Source of the DNA: Armigeres subalbatus | Taxonomy: Eukaryota > Arthropoda > Insecta > Diptera > Culicidae | Assembly (NCBI RefSeq): GCF_024139115.2 | Contig: NW_026943290.1 | Span: 124,001-188,000, forward strand | Direction: 5' to 3' | Length of the DNA: 64,000 bases | Shown: piece by piece, positions 54,305-64,000 of the stretch | Position numbering within the stretch: the first letter of the stretch is position 1 | How the letters are laid out: every line of letters starts with the position of its first letter | The notes under the pieces: generated by a model | The model's database searches: none | Seen by the model: only the letters and a program-made list of their open reading frames with translations | What the model was told of the DNA's origin: nothing | Made by a program: the position numbers and the translations under genes

Positions 54305-55740
54305 ACCTACCTGTGCCTGTTTGGCGACAGCGTCGATACACTGCTGGCAACCCATGTTCGGACATTATCTGCCACAGCTAATTTCTTTTCACTGAACCGT
54401 ATGCTACTTTGAAACCAATGAACATATGGTGGGTGTGCAAGTTGTACTCCCGAAATTTATCAAGGATCATCCGCAGGCTAAACATCTGATCCGTCGTTGA
54501 TTGACCCTCACGAAAACCTGCCTAGTATTCACCGACGAAGGACTCCTTAAGCGGTCTCAATCTGTTTAACAAGGATACGCGACAGGATTTTGTACGTCGA
54601 GTTCAGAAGGGTGATCCCTCTGTAATTGGCATCACACTGCCCAGTCTTATGCCGCGCGCCATTGACAGTTGCGTAAAACCTCCGCATATCGTTCCTATCC
54701 ATGTTTTCCTGCGCTTCAGCTATCACACTCTCTTCGTGTTGCCTTTTTTTCTGCGGTGGATTCATTTCTCTTCTGTCCTTGCTACACTGTACTGCTCTCT
54801 GTTGGAACGAGTACGAGCCATTAGCATTCGATTCCATGCAACATTTTTCCGGTCCGTCACTCGCTGGCACTCCTCGTCGAACCAACTATTTCGTAGGCGC
54901 GCTGTGCAGTGCCTAACACTTCCTGTTAAAGTCACAGCTTCATGAATGCTTTCCCACAATCTGTTCAAGTCGCCAGATCCAATAGCATCTCCTATCCGCT
55001 CGTCCAGCTTCTGGTAGTACTGTCCAGAAACTTCTTCAATTGACAAGCGTTGGATATTGTCACGCATCGTTCTGTTGTTTCGTGAATTCGTGACGCTGGA
55101 AAGTCGCGCCCTAATTTTTGCAACTACAAGGTAGTGGGGCGAGTCAATGTTCTGACCTTTGAAGAACCTTACATCTATAACATCCGAGAAATGTCGTCTG
55201 TCGATCAGCACGTGGTCTATCTGTGAGCAAGTTGCTCCACTCGGATGTTGATCTTGGGTCTCATAGAACTCATCCTTCGCGTCATCAGGCTTATCGTTCG
55301 TTGGGGCATAGATGCTGATCAGGCTATAGTAGAAGAATTTGCCCTTCATTCTCAACACGCAAATGCCGTCGCTTATAGGCTTCCACTAGATAATACGCTT
55401 CATCTGCTTCCCGATCACCATGAAGCCATTTCCTCGTTCTGCTCTGTCATCGCCGTTATAGTAGATCTGTGGGATACACCGCCCGGAATTCACGTTCTCC
55501 AGTTCTGGGCAACCGTATTTTCTGGATTGCTGCCAAACTTACGTCGACCTTCTGCAGCTCACGAGCCAGGAGCCCACTACGTGAGGGTTCATTCGAAGTT
55601 CTTACGTTCCATGATCCGACTTTCCAATCGTTGTTCTTTATTCGTTGCCGGGTCTGTAACTGTACGATCTTCGGTAGGCTACTTTACCAGGGTTGCACTA
55701 CCTACATCGCGTTGAATTTGGGATGAATCATTTCGTCCAT
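54305..55740 (-). pseudogene. LINE D: endonuclease and partial reverse transcriptase
   Basis: On the minus strand: AAIQKIRLPRTGEREFRAV (endonuclease start, ~55560), ISIYAPTNDKPDDAKDEFYE and SQIDHVLIDRRHFSDVIDV (~55310-55170), RNSWFDEECQRVTDRKNVAW (~54885), then a jump from FYATVNGARHKTGQ to CDANYRGITLLNSTYKILSR (~54635), showing loss of the first RT segment, and finally QSTTDQMFSLRMILDKF and THHMFIGFKVAYGS near 54450-54400. In the RT motif A the aspartate of FIDFKAAYD-type sequence is replaced by glycine (FIGFK) and stops are present. Same family as 3876-5005. The rest of the RT is missing beyond 54305. Confidence 0.88.
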
Positions 55741-56363
55741 TTCATTGAACTTTTTAGTATCCCCGTGTAATTTGTTTAGTGCATGCCTTTCTGCTCCATT
55801 TTTATTGAGAAGGAATGAAGTAGTCGTTTTTTATTCAGATATTTCTCAAACTTAATGTAAGGCCTCTTTAGATTAAGGTACCTACCGCTAGGGATGAAAC
55901 GATACCACTGAGGTATCGATACTTTTACTTTAAAGTAGTATCGTATAAAAGTATCGGTACCACAAAATATCGAATTAAAAGTATCGATACCTACTCGTAT
56001 CATCATATATTTGAAGTAAAATTCAAAAACGATTATTATGTTGAATGGAACACTAAAGAAATTAAGAACATTTCATTACTATTTGTTCTTCTATACTTTA
56101 ATTCATTTATCTTAAGAGTGTATTTAAAGCTGTTAGTCACGCGAAGTTTCACGTGAAACATTTAATATGCCAACCAATTGCATCTTTTGATCATCAAATA
56201 TATTTTTCGGTATTTTTAATCAAAAGATGTTTGTGTCCTATCAATCTTCAACACCCAGTATGATGCCAACTACTCGATTTCTTAGAAACGATTACTTAAG
56301 ATTTTCTTAATATTTTTGAAAGAAATGTTTTGCAAACTTGAACTCGTGGCAGTGCGGTATGTT

Positions 56364-57423
56364 TAGGGTAAGGCGGGGCAAGATGGGTCAGGGCCTTTTT
56401 GAGCATTCTCTACATTTTAATGTGGAGATTATGACTTTGTAGGAGGAATAATTGGGTTCTACTTTATTGTCACTCGATCTGATGATAAAAATTCATTTTG
56501 GTAAAGTATGGCAAGGTAAAATATTTGTAAGCTATGTTTCTTATGCGAAACACACTTTCTATAAAACGTTTAATCTCGTCGAGCAATGTAAAATTTAAAC
56601 ATTTTTAGTAACATAGTGAAAGTATCATAAGTAATGTAGGTGATGTTGTACTAACTGCGTTGAAATAAAAAAAAAATATCGAAAGTTCAACATTCTAACA
56701 TGAACTTACAAATGGGGCAAGATGGGTCAGCACATACTGAAGGGCATAGTTCGTTTTCAAAACATATTTTCCATTGCTGGTTTAATCATGTTAAGGTTAC
56801 TTTTGACATAATAATGTTAATTTGTTTATTGAAAATTTCTATTTTGTTGTCTTTAAGAGGGCAATACTAAGACGGCTTGTTTTTTAAATAATTTGCAGAC
56901 ATTTTTGGATGTAGAGCAGTGGCGTAGCCAGAAAATTGGTCTGGGGGGTTTTCTGAACATTTTTTTTTTTCGAAAAAAAAACTTTCTTCCAAAAATTTTG
57001 TCTTTGGGGGATTATACCCAAAACCACCCCCGTGGCTACGCCACTGATGAAGAGCCATTTTTTCATGCAAGGCTTAAAAATTATTCTTTATTCAATATAA
57101 TCATTGGCAATAAAGCTATCTATCTGTTTGTAATTCAATATTGGGAATAAAAACATTATTAATTGCAGTATTTAAAGGTGACCCATCTTGCCCCGCTGTT
57201 TGACCCATCTTACCCCTTCATTTTTTGTTTGACAGAAAAACAGACTTCTACTTTAATGACTCGAAATGGAATAAAAAGTGGAGTTTTGTGTTATTTCATA
57301 CTTCTGGCTTACAGATTATGAGCTATTTTTATAGATCCATGTTGAAAAGTTGAATTAAAATGTTTCTGTTTTGAGATATTCAGGGTTTGCATTAGGCGAC
57401 CCATCTTGCCCCATCATACCCTA
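56364..57423. mobile_element. GGGGCAAGATGGGTCA-ended repeat nested in the hAT element
   Basis: TAGGGTAAGGCGGGGCAAG on the left and, complemented, TAGGGTATGATGGGGCAAG on the right form inverted ends continuing into ATGGGTC. The same GGGGCAAGATGGGTCA core also occurs inside, forward near 56713 and inverted near 57180. No clear target duplication. It contains the 130-bp hAT-like MITE. Confidence 0.75.
56917..57046. mobile_element. 130-bp hAT-like MITE with 8-bp target duplication
   Basis: Ends CAGTGGCGTAGCCA and TGGCTACGCCACTG are perfectly complementary over 14 bp. ATGTAGAG (56909-56916) and ATGAAGAG (57047-57054) are an 8-bp duplication with one mismatch and fit the hAT T2/A7 preference. This is the innermost of three nested elements. 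Confidence 0.85.
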
Positions 57424-58239
57424 TGTATGTTTTGTATTATGAGCTGAGGATTCGATTCCCGCTTCAGTCGAAGATATTCTTCGATAAGCAAAACGTTTTT
57501 CAGTGGTCTATTGGGTATTCTCCGTTGTTATTCATCTTACGTAAGTGTTCAGTCTGGAAAACCATTGAATGAAGACGGTGAAGTTTTTTTTAAATCCTCA
57601 AGTGCTTCAAGCGTGTTCCTGATTTTACAGATTTTTTAGATCTTTACAGATCTATGGATACTTCCGATTTTACACATTTTCTGATATACTTATGTTCAGA
57701 TCCTGGAATAATCATGACCTAAACTCTTCAAAATATTTTGACATATTATGATTAATTCCGTACATCAAACTAATTTTCAACGGATTCCATAGTCTCTCGA
57801 ATTCTTTGTCTAGGACTGTCCCGCATAACACAAGACGTCTGCTATCTTTAAGATTGAGGATAGGCCACATTTTAATCCTCAGTTTTAAATGAATCATAAA
57901 AAATCTATGAAATAAAGCTTACTTCACTTTTGTGAATTTCACTAATAATATACCGCAATTAGCACAAATAAGTGTTGAGCGGCAGAAAATTAATAATTGG
58001 TATTTTTTATTCGAATTAAATACTTGAAAGATTATTACGAAGAAAATACGAATGTTTCTATTAAGGTTTATTAAATTTAATAGACTTTAAATCAGGTACT
58101 CGATTGATTCAAGTACACCAATTCGATACTTACTTGGTATCGGGTATCAAAGTATCGATTCCAAAAGTACTTGGTATCGAAGCAAAAGTATCGAGTATTT
58201 ACTCCTATTTACTAGTATCGATTCATCCCTACCTACCGC

Positions 58240-58677
58240 TATTTATACCCTTCGAGAAATGGCTTAAAGGCGCGCTCCTCAATCAGTTTCGGCTCCACAA
58301 TAAGTGGAATAATACTGATTTTGACCATGCATCGATACTAAAGTTCAAACATATTTTTGCTTCTTCTTATGAGTTCCCAATTAGTTTTTGTACAGAGATC
58401 TGATTTCATTGCGTTTGGCATTTCTGAAGCTCACCTTTACACAGAGCTCTAATCAGTCAAAGGGTTCAGCAGAACCACCAAATTCGTATTCGCTTCTTTC
58501 CTAATTAATCAGAGCTCTGGAGCTTGAAGATTTATGTCGTCGGCTTCGAAACAAGCCTTAGATTGAGTTACGTTTTTATAATTTACTCCATTAACTCCAT
58601 CTAAAATGAGCAAAACATGGTTAATCTAAAAGCATATTATAGTCGTTCCACACTCTTTCGGCCATCACTCATAAGTA
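58240..58677. other. No feature recognised
   Basis: Spacer following the hAT target duplication; no motif recognised. Confidence 0.5.
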
Positions 58678-59083
58678 TTAACTAGAATAGTACGAACTAG
58701 AGTACAGTGTGGTAGATCTTTCTCCGTAATACATCACGAAAAAATGTCTACCCAGCATTACAGGCTCCGTTAACTGCCTGGCTAGCAGGGAATCAATATT
58801 CGAGTAACGCCAAACAATATACCCTTTGTCATCAACAGCGTTTGTTACTGCCAAACGCACCTCACAACAAACCTTTATCAGAACCCGAACACAATATGAC
58901 AAGAATAATAATTTGCCTTGCATGCTCTGATATTTCCGAAAATGCGATGTTATTTTTGTAATCAGAGTTATAGATTCTTGAAATGTCCATAACAGCAGAA
59001 ACTACGATAGCATAAAACCGAAATTTGCTGTAGATATAATATAAAATAACGGGATTAAGAGTTAGCAACAAAATTGTCTTCAT
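58678..59083 (-). pseudogene. Unassigned coding-like remnant with signal-peptide-like start, frameshifted
   Basis: From a methionine at 59083 the minus strand reads a hydrophobic N-terminus (MKTILLLTLNPVILYYIYS), then YAIVVSAVMDISRIYNSDY and NIAFSEISEHARQ. After a one-base shift near 58925 a second frame continues with KVCCEVRLAVTNAVDDKGY, IVWRYSNIDSLLARQL and GRHFFVMYYGERSTTLYS to 58678. The two halves look like one protein broken by a frameshift. I do not recognise the family. The layout is loosely reminiscent of the N-terminal region of an insect chemosensory ionotropic receptor, but that is a guess. Confidence 0.25.
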
Positions 59084-59271
59084 TTTTGTTGTTGACAAAG
59101 TTTGTCGGATCTTTGTCATTATTATCTCCGACATCGACAAACGTTGGTTCTCTTTTGTCGCTTGTTTCGCATGCGCTAGCGCAAATAATTGATTCACTGC
59201 TGGATAGTTGTTTCACCCCCCAGGCCATTCATCCCATTGGCACGGGTCGCCTGACACCTTGGGATTCGCGG

Positions 59272-59396
59272 TTAAGGTGAAGGTGGGTTGAGTACCAAAA
59301 CAAAGCTTTGAAAGTATTGGTACAATAAAAACTGTCATATACTGTAGTAGTATTGGTGTAGTATTTATAAAAAAGCAAAGAATATCAGTAGGGTGT
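59272..59396 (+). repeat. Dispersed 126-bp repeat, copy 2
   Basis: Matches 8659-8784 nearly throughout, then passes into a short GTAT microsatellite (59396-59415). Confidence 0.8.
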
Positions 59397-59416
59397 ATGT
59401 ATGTATGTATGTAGTA

Positions 59417-60297
59417 AGCCACCATCCTGGCTAGAATCTTGCTCTGCATGCGGTTCCACTTACCAGTAAGGTCAAATTTCAATATCATTTTGAATTCAAC
59501 AAATTGCTGTTTGAAGGGCCAAAAATGGGGGCGGTGTACCTGTAAGCAGAGACACTTACACGAAACCCACGGGGAAATAAGAATCTCCTTCCAGCAAAAT
59601 GATCCATTTCATGTAAATATGCAGTCAAATTAGTAACATTATAATGGAAGTATAGGCATGTTTAGAGAATATATGCGATAGTGATGTGGTAGGTCCTGCA
59701 AAGCCACAGTTCTCGAATACTTTACTCTGAAACATCAGTTGAATCGTAAATTTTGGTTACAAATAACTTCTTCCTGTAAGCACAACGTAATATTGTAGTG
59801 TTTTGGTTGAAGAATACCGCTATCACTGGAAGTTGGGCCTGTTCGGACAAAAATATCCTATACGGCCAAAGTTCATCAATCCACTAAAAAAGCTGCTTAG
59901 TTTAATAATAATTTGTTGAAAAACTATATTATGAATATCATAAATTTATTGAGTGCCTTGTATATAATAAATTTGATGAATGAATGTAGAGAATGTAAAT
60001 GAATATGGTGTATTAAGTGAATACAAGAATATACTGAAAATATGCATAAAGTGATTACAGTAGGTACAATTGTTTTGGGTATTCAGCTTTTTTCAGAGTA
60101 ATTTACTATCAGTGTTCGTACACCAAGTTTTAAACTGAAAATAATGTAATTAAGATTTCATTGTTTCATTGTAAATATGTATGTAGAAAACATGTATGTA
60201 GAAAATATGTATGTAGAAAACAAAAATGAACAAATAAGTGAGCGCAACAAGAAAAAGTTATATAAAATGTTCATAATTAAACTCCATTCTATAATGT
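59417..60297. other. AT-rich spacer with a short 16-base tandem
   Basis: No gene recognised. At 60174-60222 ATGTATGTAGAAAAC is repeated three times (period ~15-16). Confidence 0.5.
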
Positions 60298-60301
60298 TAA
60301 G

Positions 60302-60521
60302 ATCACTCCTGACGGAATCCAAGTTTCAAAGTGCTCGCGTTTTCGGGGGCACACCACTCGTTACGGAAGCAACGCACAACTGTCATGGTTAATATTTCAC
60401 GCATGCTGCGACGCAGCAAAGCTGAATCAACAAAAATGACAGATGTGCGACGCCTCCGTATCGAGTGGTGTGCTCACGAAAACGCGAGCACTTTGAAACT
60501 TGGATTCCGTCAGGAGTGACC
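60302..60521. mobile_element. 220-bp TTAA-flanked foldback MITE, copy 2
   Basis: Closely matches 52096-52316. TTAA at 60298-60301 and 60522-60525. The two arms differ from each other more than in copy 1 (for example GCAACGCACAACTG versus ACAGATGTGCGACGC), so it is probably the older insertion. Confidence 0.88.
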
Positions 60522-60525
60522 TTAA

Positions 60526-61716
60526 AGACGATTTCCCACGAATATGAATAGCTTGCGAATATAACGAATGTAACGTATGTTGAATATAACTTTGAGCAAT
60601 TAATGGAAGTCAATGCGAAAAACTTGAGAACAGGTTTCTATTATTGTCAGGAAGAATTTGTTTTTCAAATTTCCAGATCATCTAGTCTGCCAATAGAATT
60701 CGGAATAGAATACTGAGCAAAACTTATATAATAGGTTCAACTACTAAAACGCATTGTGCTCCATGTCACAATGAATATAATCTAAGAATATTTCCACTGC
60801 AAAAGATATTTATGAGTTCAATATAGGCAATATAATTGAAAAATGAATTTAGTCAACATGTATAACGAATACACCGATGAATAAAATTAGTCCAACAAGG
60901 TATTAGTTACTTCGCTGAAAATGCCTCCATCTGACAAAATGGATAAAAAGTATAGTATAATAAACATTACTAGCGAACTGCATTTCTTTTGAATACACAC
61001 CCAGTTCTTTTTTTACATGGTTGGTTTTTAGTCGATCATGATCTTGAGCATCAATGAAACTATGAGTTAACCCCATTAAAAAAAAATCACAAAAAATCAA
61101 AGAAAATTCAGATGGTAATTTAAAAGCTGTGAAAGTTTAGGCTAACCAAAAAATTAATAATTACTAACCGTGTAACAAAATTGGATGTACTTACTTTGTT
61201 CACGAAATATATAATTTATAATAATTGGAAGGAATACGATGAATAGGTCATGAATATAATGTATACAGCTAATATAATGTCTTCAAAATCAAGCAAAGGA
61301 CTATGATTTCTATTTCGGAACTGATGAGTTTGATTAGAAAATCCAGAATTTTTATTTCATTGATAATAAAATAAATACAAATGGAAATAGTAATCTCAAA
61401 GAATATTTTTGAATTGTAGTAATCAATATGAAATCAATATAAAGAATCAACTGAAAATATTTAATACATATAATGAATATAATGAATCCTGAATTTACTA
61501 ATACAGGGAGATTTGAAGGTAAAATTCAAACAACTAATTTTTAGTTGGAATAAGGTATATAACGTCACACATCAACATTTTTTTACATTACATCACACAG
61601 CTCATAGGCTAAATACACTATAACTCAATATTAAACGGACCATTAAATAAGGTGGATATAATTTTTTTTTTTTTTCATGTAACCCGTTGGCAGTCTCTCG
61701 ACTCAAACTCTACTCC
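60526..61716. other. AT-rich DNA, no gene recognised
   Basis: Contains frequent GAATATAATGAAT-like words but no regular array or coding motif. Confidence 0.5.
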
Positions 61717-62150
61717 GGGTCCATCCCTGTTATTCCCCACGGTAATTAAATTTGCTTCTATGAGCCTCTACTTTAGATCAATAACAGACGTTCCTAAGCC
61801 ACGTTGCTCAAATGGTCACTGTTTTAGGCCTGACCCAAATAGTTTTATTAAATAGTCCCCTTCAATAACATAACTGATCACCGTTTTCACCATTATAACT
61901 ATCACTCATCACTCCAACTTAACACTAGGTCTAATCCTGTTGATCCGGTGATTAAATTTGCTTCTACGAGCCTCTATTTTGGTCATTAACAGACGTTTCT
62001 AAGCTACGTTGCTCAAATGGTCACTGTTAAGGCCTGATTCAAATAACTCTAATTTTAGCTCTGATTCAAATAGTTTTCTATAAAATAATCCCGGTAGCAT
62101 CACTTATTATCGTTTTCACCACCATCACTATCATAATTACTATTATCACA
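61717..62150 (+). repeat. ~208-bp tandem duplication, two diverged units
   Basis: ATTAAATTTGCTTCTATGAG, TAACAGACGTTCCTAAGC, ACGTTGCTCAAATGGTCACT and GGCCTGACCCAAATAG of unit 1 recur 208 bases later with scattered substitutions. Unit 2 has a small internal repeat of CTGATTCAAATA. Function unknown; it may be an element's 3' region. Confidence 0.75.
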
Positions 62151-63237
62151 AATATCTTATTTACAGTCATGAACACACATACAATGAATCGATCTTCAAA
62201 ACAGCGCTGTTATATATCATATAAGAACCGACATTTCTACTAGCTTTCATTGGACATGTACCGAATATTTTACATTATTTCTAGTATAATTATAAAATGA
62301 TTCCCACTTCTAGCACCTCACTCAATATTGCATTTCATTCTTCATACTCACTACGACCATGTTCCCATCCCATTTAAATCAACTTTATCTTTTACCTAGC
62401 TTCTTCGGTCACTATGTCTATACCACCAATACCAACTTGTGTATTAACCTTTTCACTAACACTTGCATAACCACACAACATCACCATATTCATATCAACA
62501 ACCATTTTTTTCACAATTTCATCGAGGTCAGCAATCATCACTACTATCCCTACTACAATGTTAACGCAAACAAAAACTAGTCAGTCATTTTTTTTTCTAA
62601 ATTAGCAGTTTCCATCAAACAAATGAAGCTCAACAAATAATAAGCTTATAATCTATCGCGAGAGTCAGTCTTATTGTAGATATGATGACAAAGAGAGAAA
62701 ACTCGAATAGAAATGCATTTTGAAACAATAATAACGCACTAGATTTTGATAAATATGACTCGTTTAAAATTTATTTTGGAATCTATTTAGTCTATTTACC
62801 AGGCCACACTTCAGAACCGTGCGCCCAGCAATCATCAAAAATTCTCAACTTAACAACACCGAATACTGTTGTTATGGCCCTGTTGGTCTTCAAAAGCTTC
62901 GAAATCGCCTCCGAATAAGATTCAACAGGTAATAATTTTACAGACATTTTTTGAGCTTCGAATTTTTGATAGGATTAGGAAGGATAGGCTGGTAGATCTT
63001 TATGTCTATGGATCTATTGTTAATCTAGTCATAGTTATGTCAAATGTTTCGCACTGTGTCATTATTACTCAGTCTGTCTTAGTTATCTTATGTTTCCTAC
63101 GTTATTCAGTTCAATTCTATACTCATTGTAGATTATGTTACGTTTTGATGTCAGTTCATTGTCTCTATCGCTAAAAGGTCACTAAAGGTATGGGGATTGC
63201 TAAAGGTTGCTAAAGGTATCCTAGTTCAAGCGTATAA
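62151..63237. other. No gene recognised
   Basis: A His/Asn-rich frame at 62359-62580 reflects CAC/AAC-rich composition. A plus frame at 62869-63174 has FDRIRKDRLVDLYVYGS, which reads like protein but is not recognised; it could be the end of an old LINE. Confidence 0.35.
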
Positions 63238-63292
63238 GTAAGCACCGCTTAAAAGTTAAGCAAACGTGAAGAAATGGTCTTTAAGTTGTCTA
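63238..63292 (-). repeat. Single-arm copy of the MITE at 20124-20224
   Basis: AAGCACCGCTTAAAAGTTAA and GTGAAGAAATGGTCTTTAAG are the diverged complement of the left arm of the 20124 element. Confidence 0.65.
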
Positions 63293-64000
63293 ATAGTCTC
63301 AAAGCCTTACATACAAGCGTAGCATTACTGTAATTTTATGGGTCGTGGTCAGCTATAGGATTCACTTTTCGGTGGCAAAGTACAGCTTCATCACGCCTAT
63401 TCCCTATCTATTAGAAAAAAAATCGAGAATGAAGCCAATGTAAGATTGTTTGCATACCATCGTTTTAATTTGTGGTATATTTAATTATGGCTCGTTAAAG
63501 TGAGACATAACAACATAAAAAGGTGCCACGTTCCTAGTTTTGATAAAACTTCTACTCAGTGATTCCAAGAGTCAATTCCCTATTAATGTCTTGATGGTAT
63601 TTTCTACTGGTTAATTCCTACCTAGCTATGTTTAAGCGTGGCTACGACTCATCATCATCAAGGAGCGCTTCAGAAAAGTATTGCCGCATAGCAGAGATCA
63701 TTATCACTGATGAAAAGGACCTCTACCTGTCTGCACCACCATTCAAGGCTCCAAGATACGATGTCCGATGAATCACATGCACATGCGTAAAATCAGTGCA
63801 TCAATGCCGGATTATATGTGACGCGGCATTAAACAAAAAATAGTCAACATGTGATATCACCACGACAGGATATGTCTTTGGTTGCCATATCAGTGCTAAT
63901 GGCGTAAGCCCAACCATCGCGGCAAGATAACATATCCGAGGGGAGGGAGAAATAATGTAAGAAAAATGCTTGAGAATATCATTTCAAGACCAAAGTCTCA
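63293..64000. other. No feature recognised
   Basis: No motif, repeat or coding similarity that I can support up to the window edge. Confidence 0.5.

Larger units (their letters stand above)
55889..58231. mobile_element. 2.3-kb hAT-like element with perfect 8-bp target duplication
   Basis: It begins TAGGGATGAAACGATACCA and ends GTATCGATTCATCCCTA (complement TAGGGATGAATCGATAC). CCTACCGC lies directly outside both ends (55881-55888 and 58232-58239). Subterminal GTATCGATAC-type motifs are repeated many times in the first and last ~130 bp, as is usual for hAT transposase binding regions. About 1.06 kb of the interior is a second repeat (56364-57423). A minus frame at 57712-57897 (KDSRRLVLCGTVLDKEFERL) might be a transposase remnant, but I cannot confirm it. 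Confidence 0.85.

Noticed and set aside
52126..60519. Conserved ~62-codon peptide found at 52126 and 60331
   Set aside because: It is a shadow of the foldback MITE arms; the opposite strand gives nearly the same peptide because the element is palindromic.

Overview
This window looks like repeat-dominated genomic DNA from a culicine mosquito, most likely an Aedes species. That is an inference from a BEL/Pao retrotransposon, Feilai-like tRNA-derived SINEs, several insect-type non-LTR retrotransposons (LINEs) and a very dense set of short inverted-repeat elements (MITEs). I see no intact host gene, no rRNA and no functional tRNA. Nearly all recognisable protein-coding sequence belongs to mobile elements, and every copy is truncated, frameshifted or interrupted.

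Layout. 1-3.5 kb: 3' end of a BEL/Pao element (RNase H, integrase, a 3' untranslated part with three hairpins, a putative 3' LTR). 3.9-13.8 kb: an antisense LINE endonuclease fragment, a SINE with a 12-bp target duplication, several MITEs and a LINE ORF1 (gag-like) fragment. 14.4-36.9 kb: a domain built mostly of degenerate short-period repeats, including ~30-bp units, two 16-bp families of related sequence, a GAATTCC-rich family, a 1.3-kb pyrimidine tract and a GC-rich minisatellite. An antisense RNase H-bearing LINE, a 546-bp solo LTR with a 5-bp target duplication, a 543-bp hAT-like element with an 8-bp duplication and a 710-bp element with a 9-bp duplication sit in this domain. 39.9-48.9 kb: a nested LINE cluster. 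Two inverted copies of one LINE family occur here. One of them is inserted, with an 11-bp duplication, in a jockey-like LINE that also carries a SINE with a perfect 21-bp duplication. Beside it lies a third LINE, split at a TTAA by a 1,953-bp long-inverted-repeat element. 49.3-53.9 kb: two inverted 440-bp elements containing a tRNA-like sequence, a TTAA foldback MITE and SINEs. 54.3-58.2 kb: another antisense LINE and a 2.3-kb hAT-like element that contains a second repeat, which in turn contains a hAT-like MITE. 58.2-64 kb: mostly AT-rich DNA with no recognised gene, one foldback MITE copy and a ~208-bp tandem duplication.

The elements do not work together as a pathway. What ties them together is insertion history: several target duplications, and in two cases a readable pre-insertion site, allow relative dating. 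The most unusual items are the paired 440-bp elements with a tRNA-like core and a related empty site 3.4 kb away, the TTAA-flanked long-inverted-repeat element with ~150-bp internal repeats, and the 16-bp satellite families arranged in both orientations. I found no evidence for a new multi-gene system. Element superfamily names are inferred from termini, target duplications and motifs read by eye; no database search was possible.
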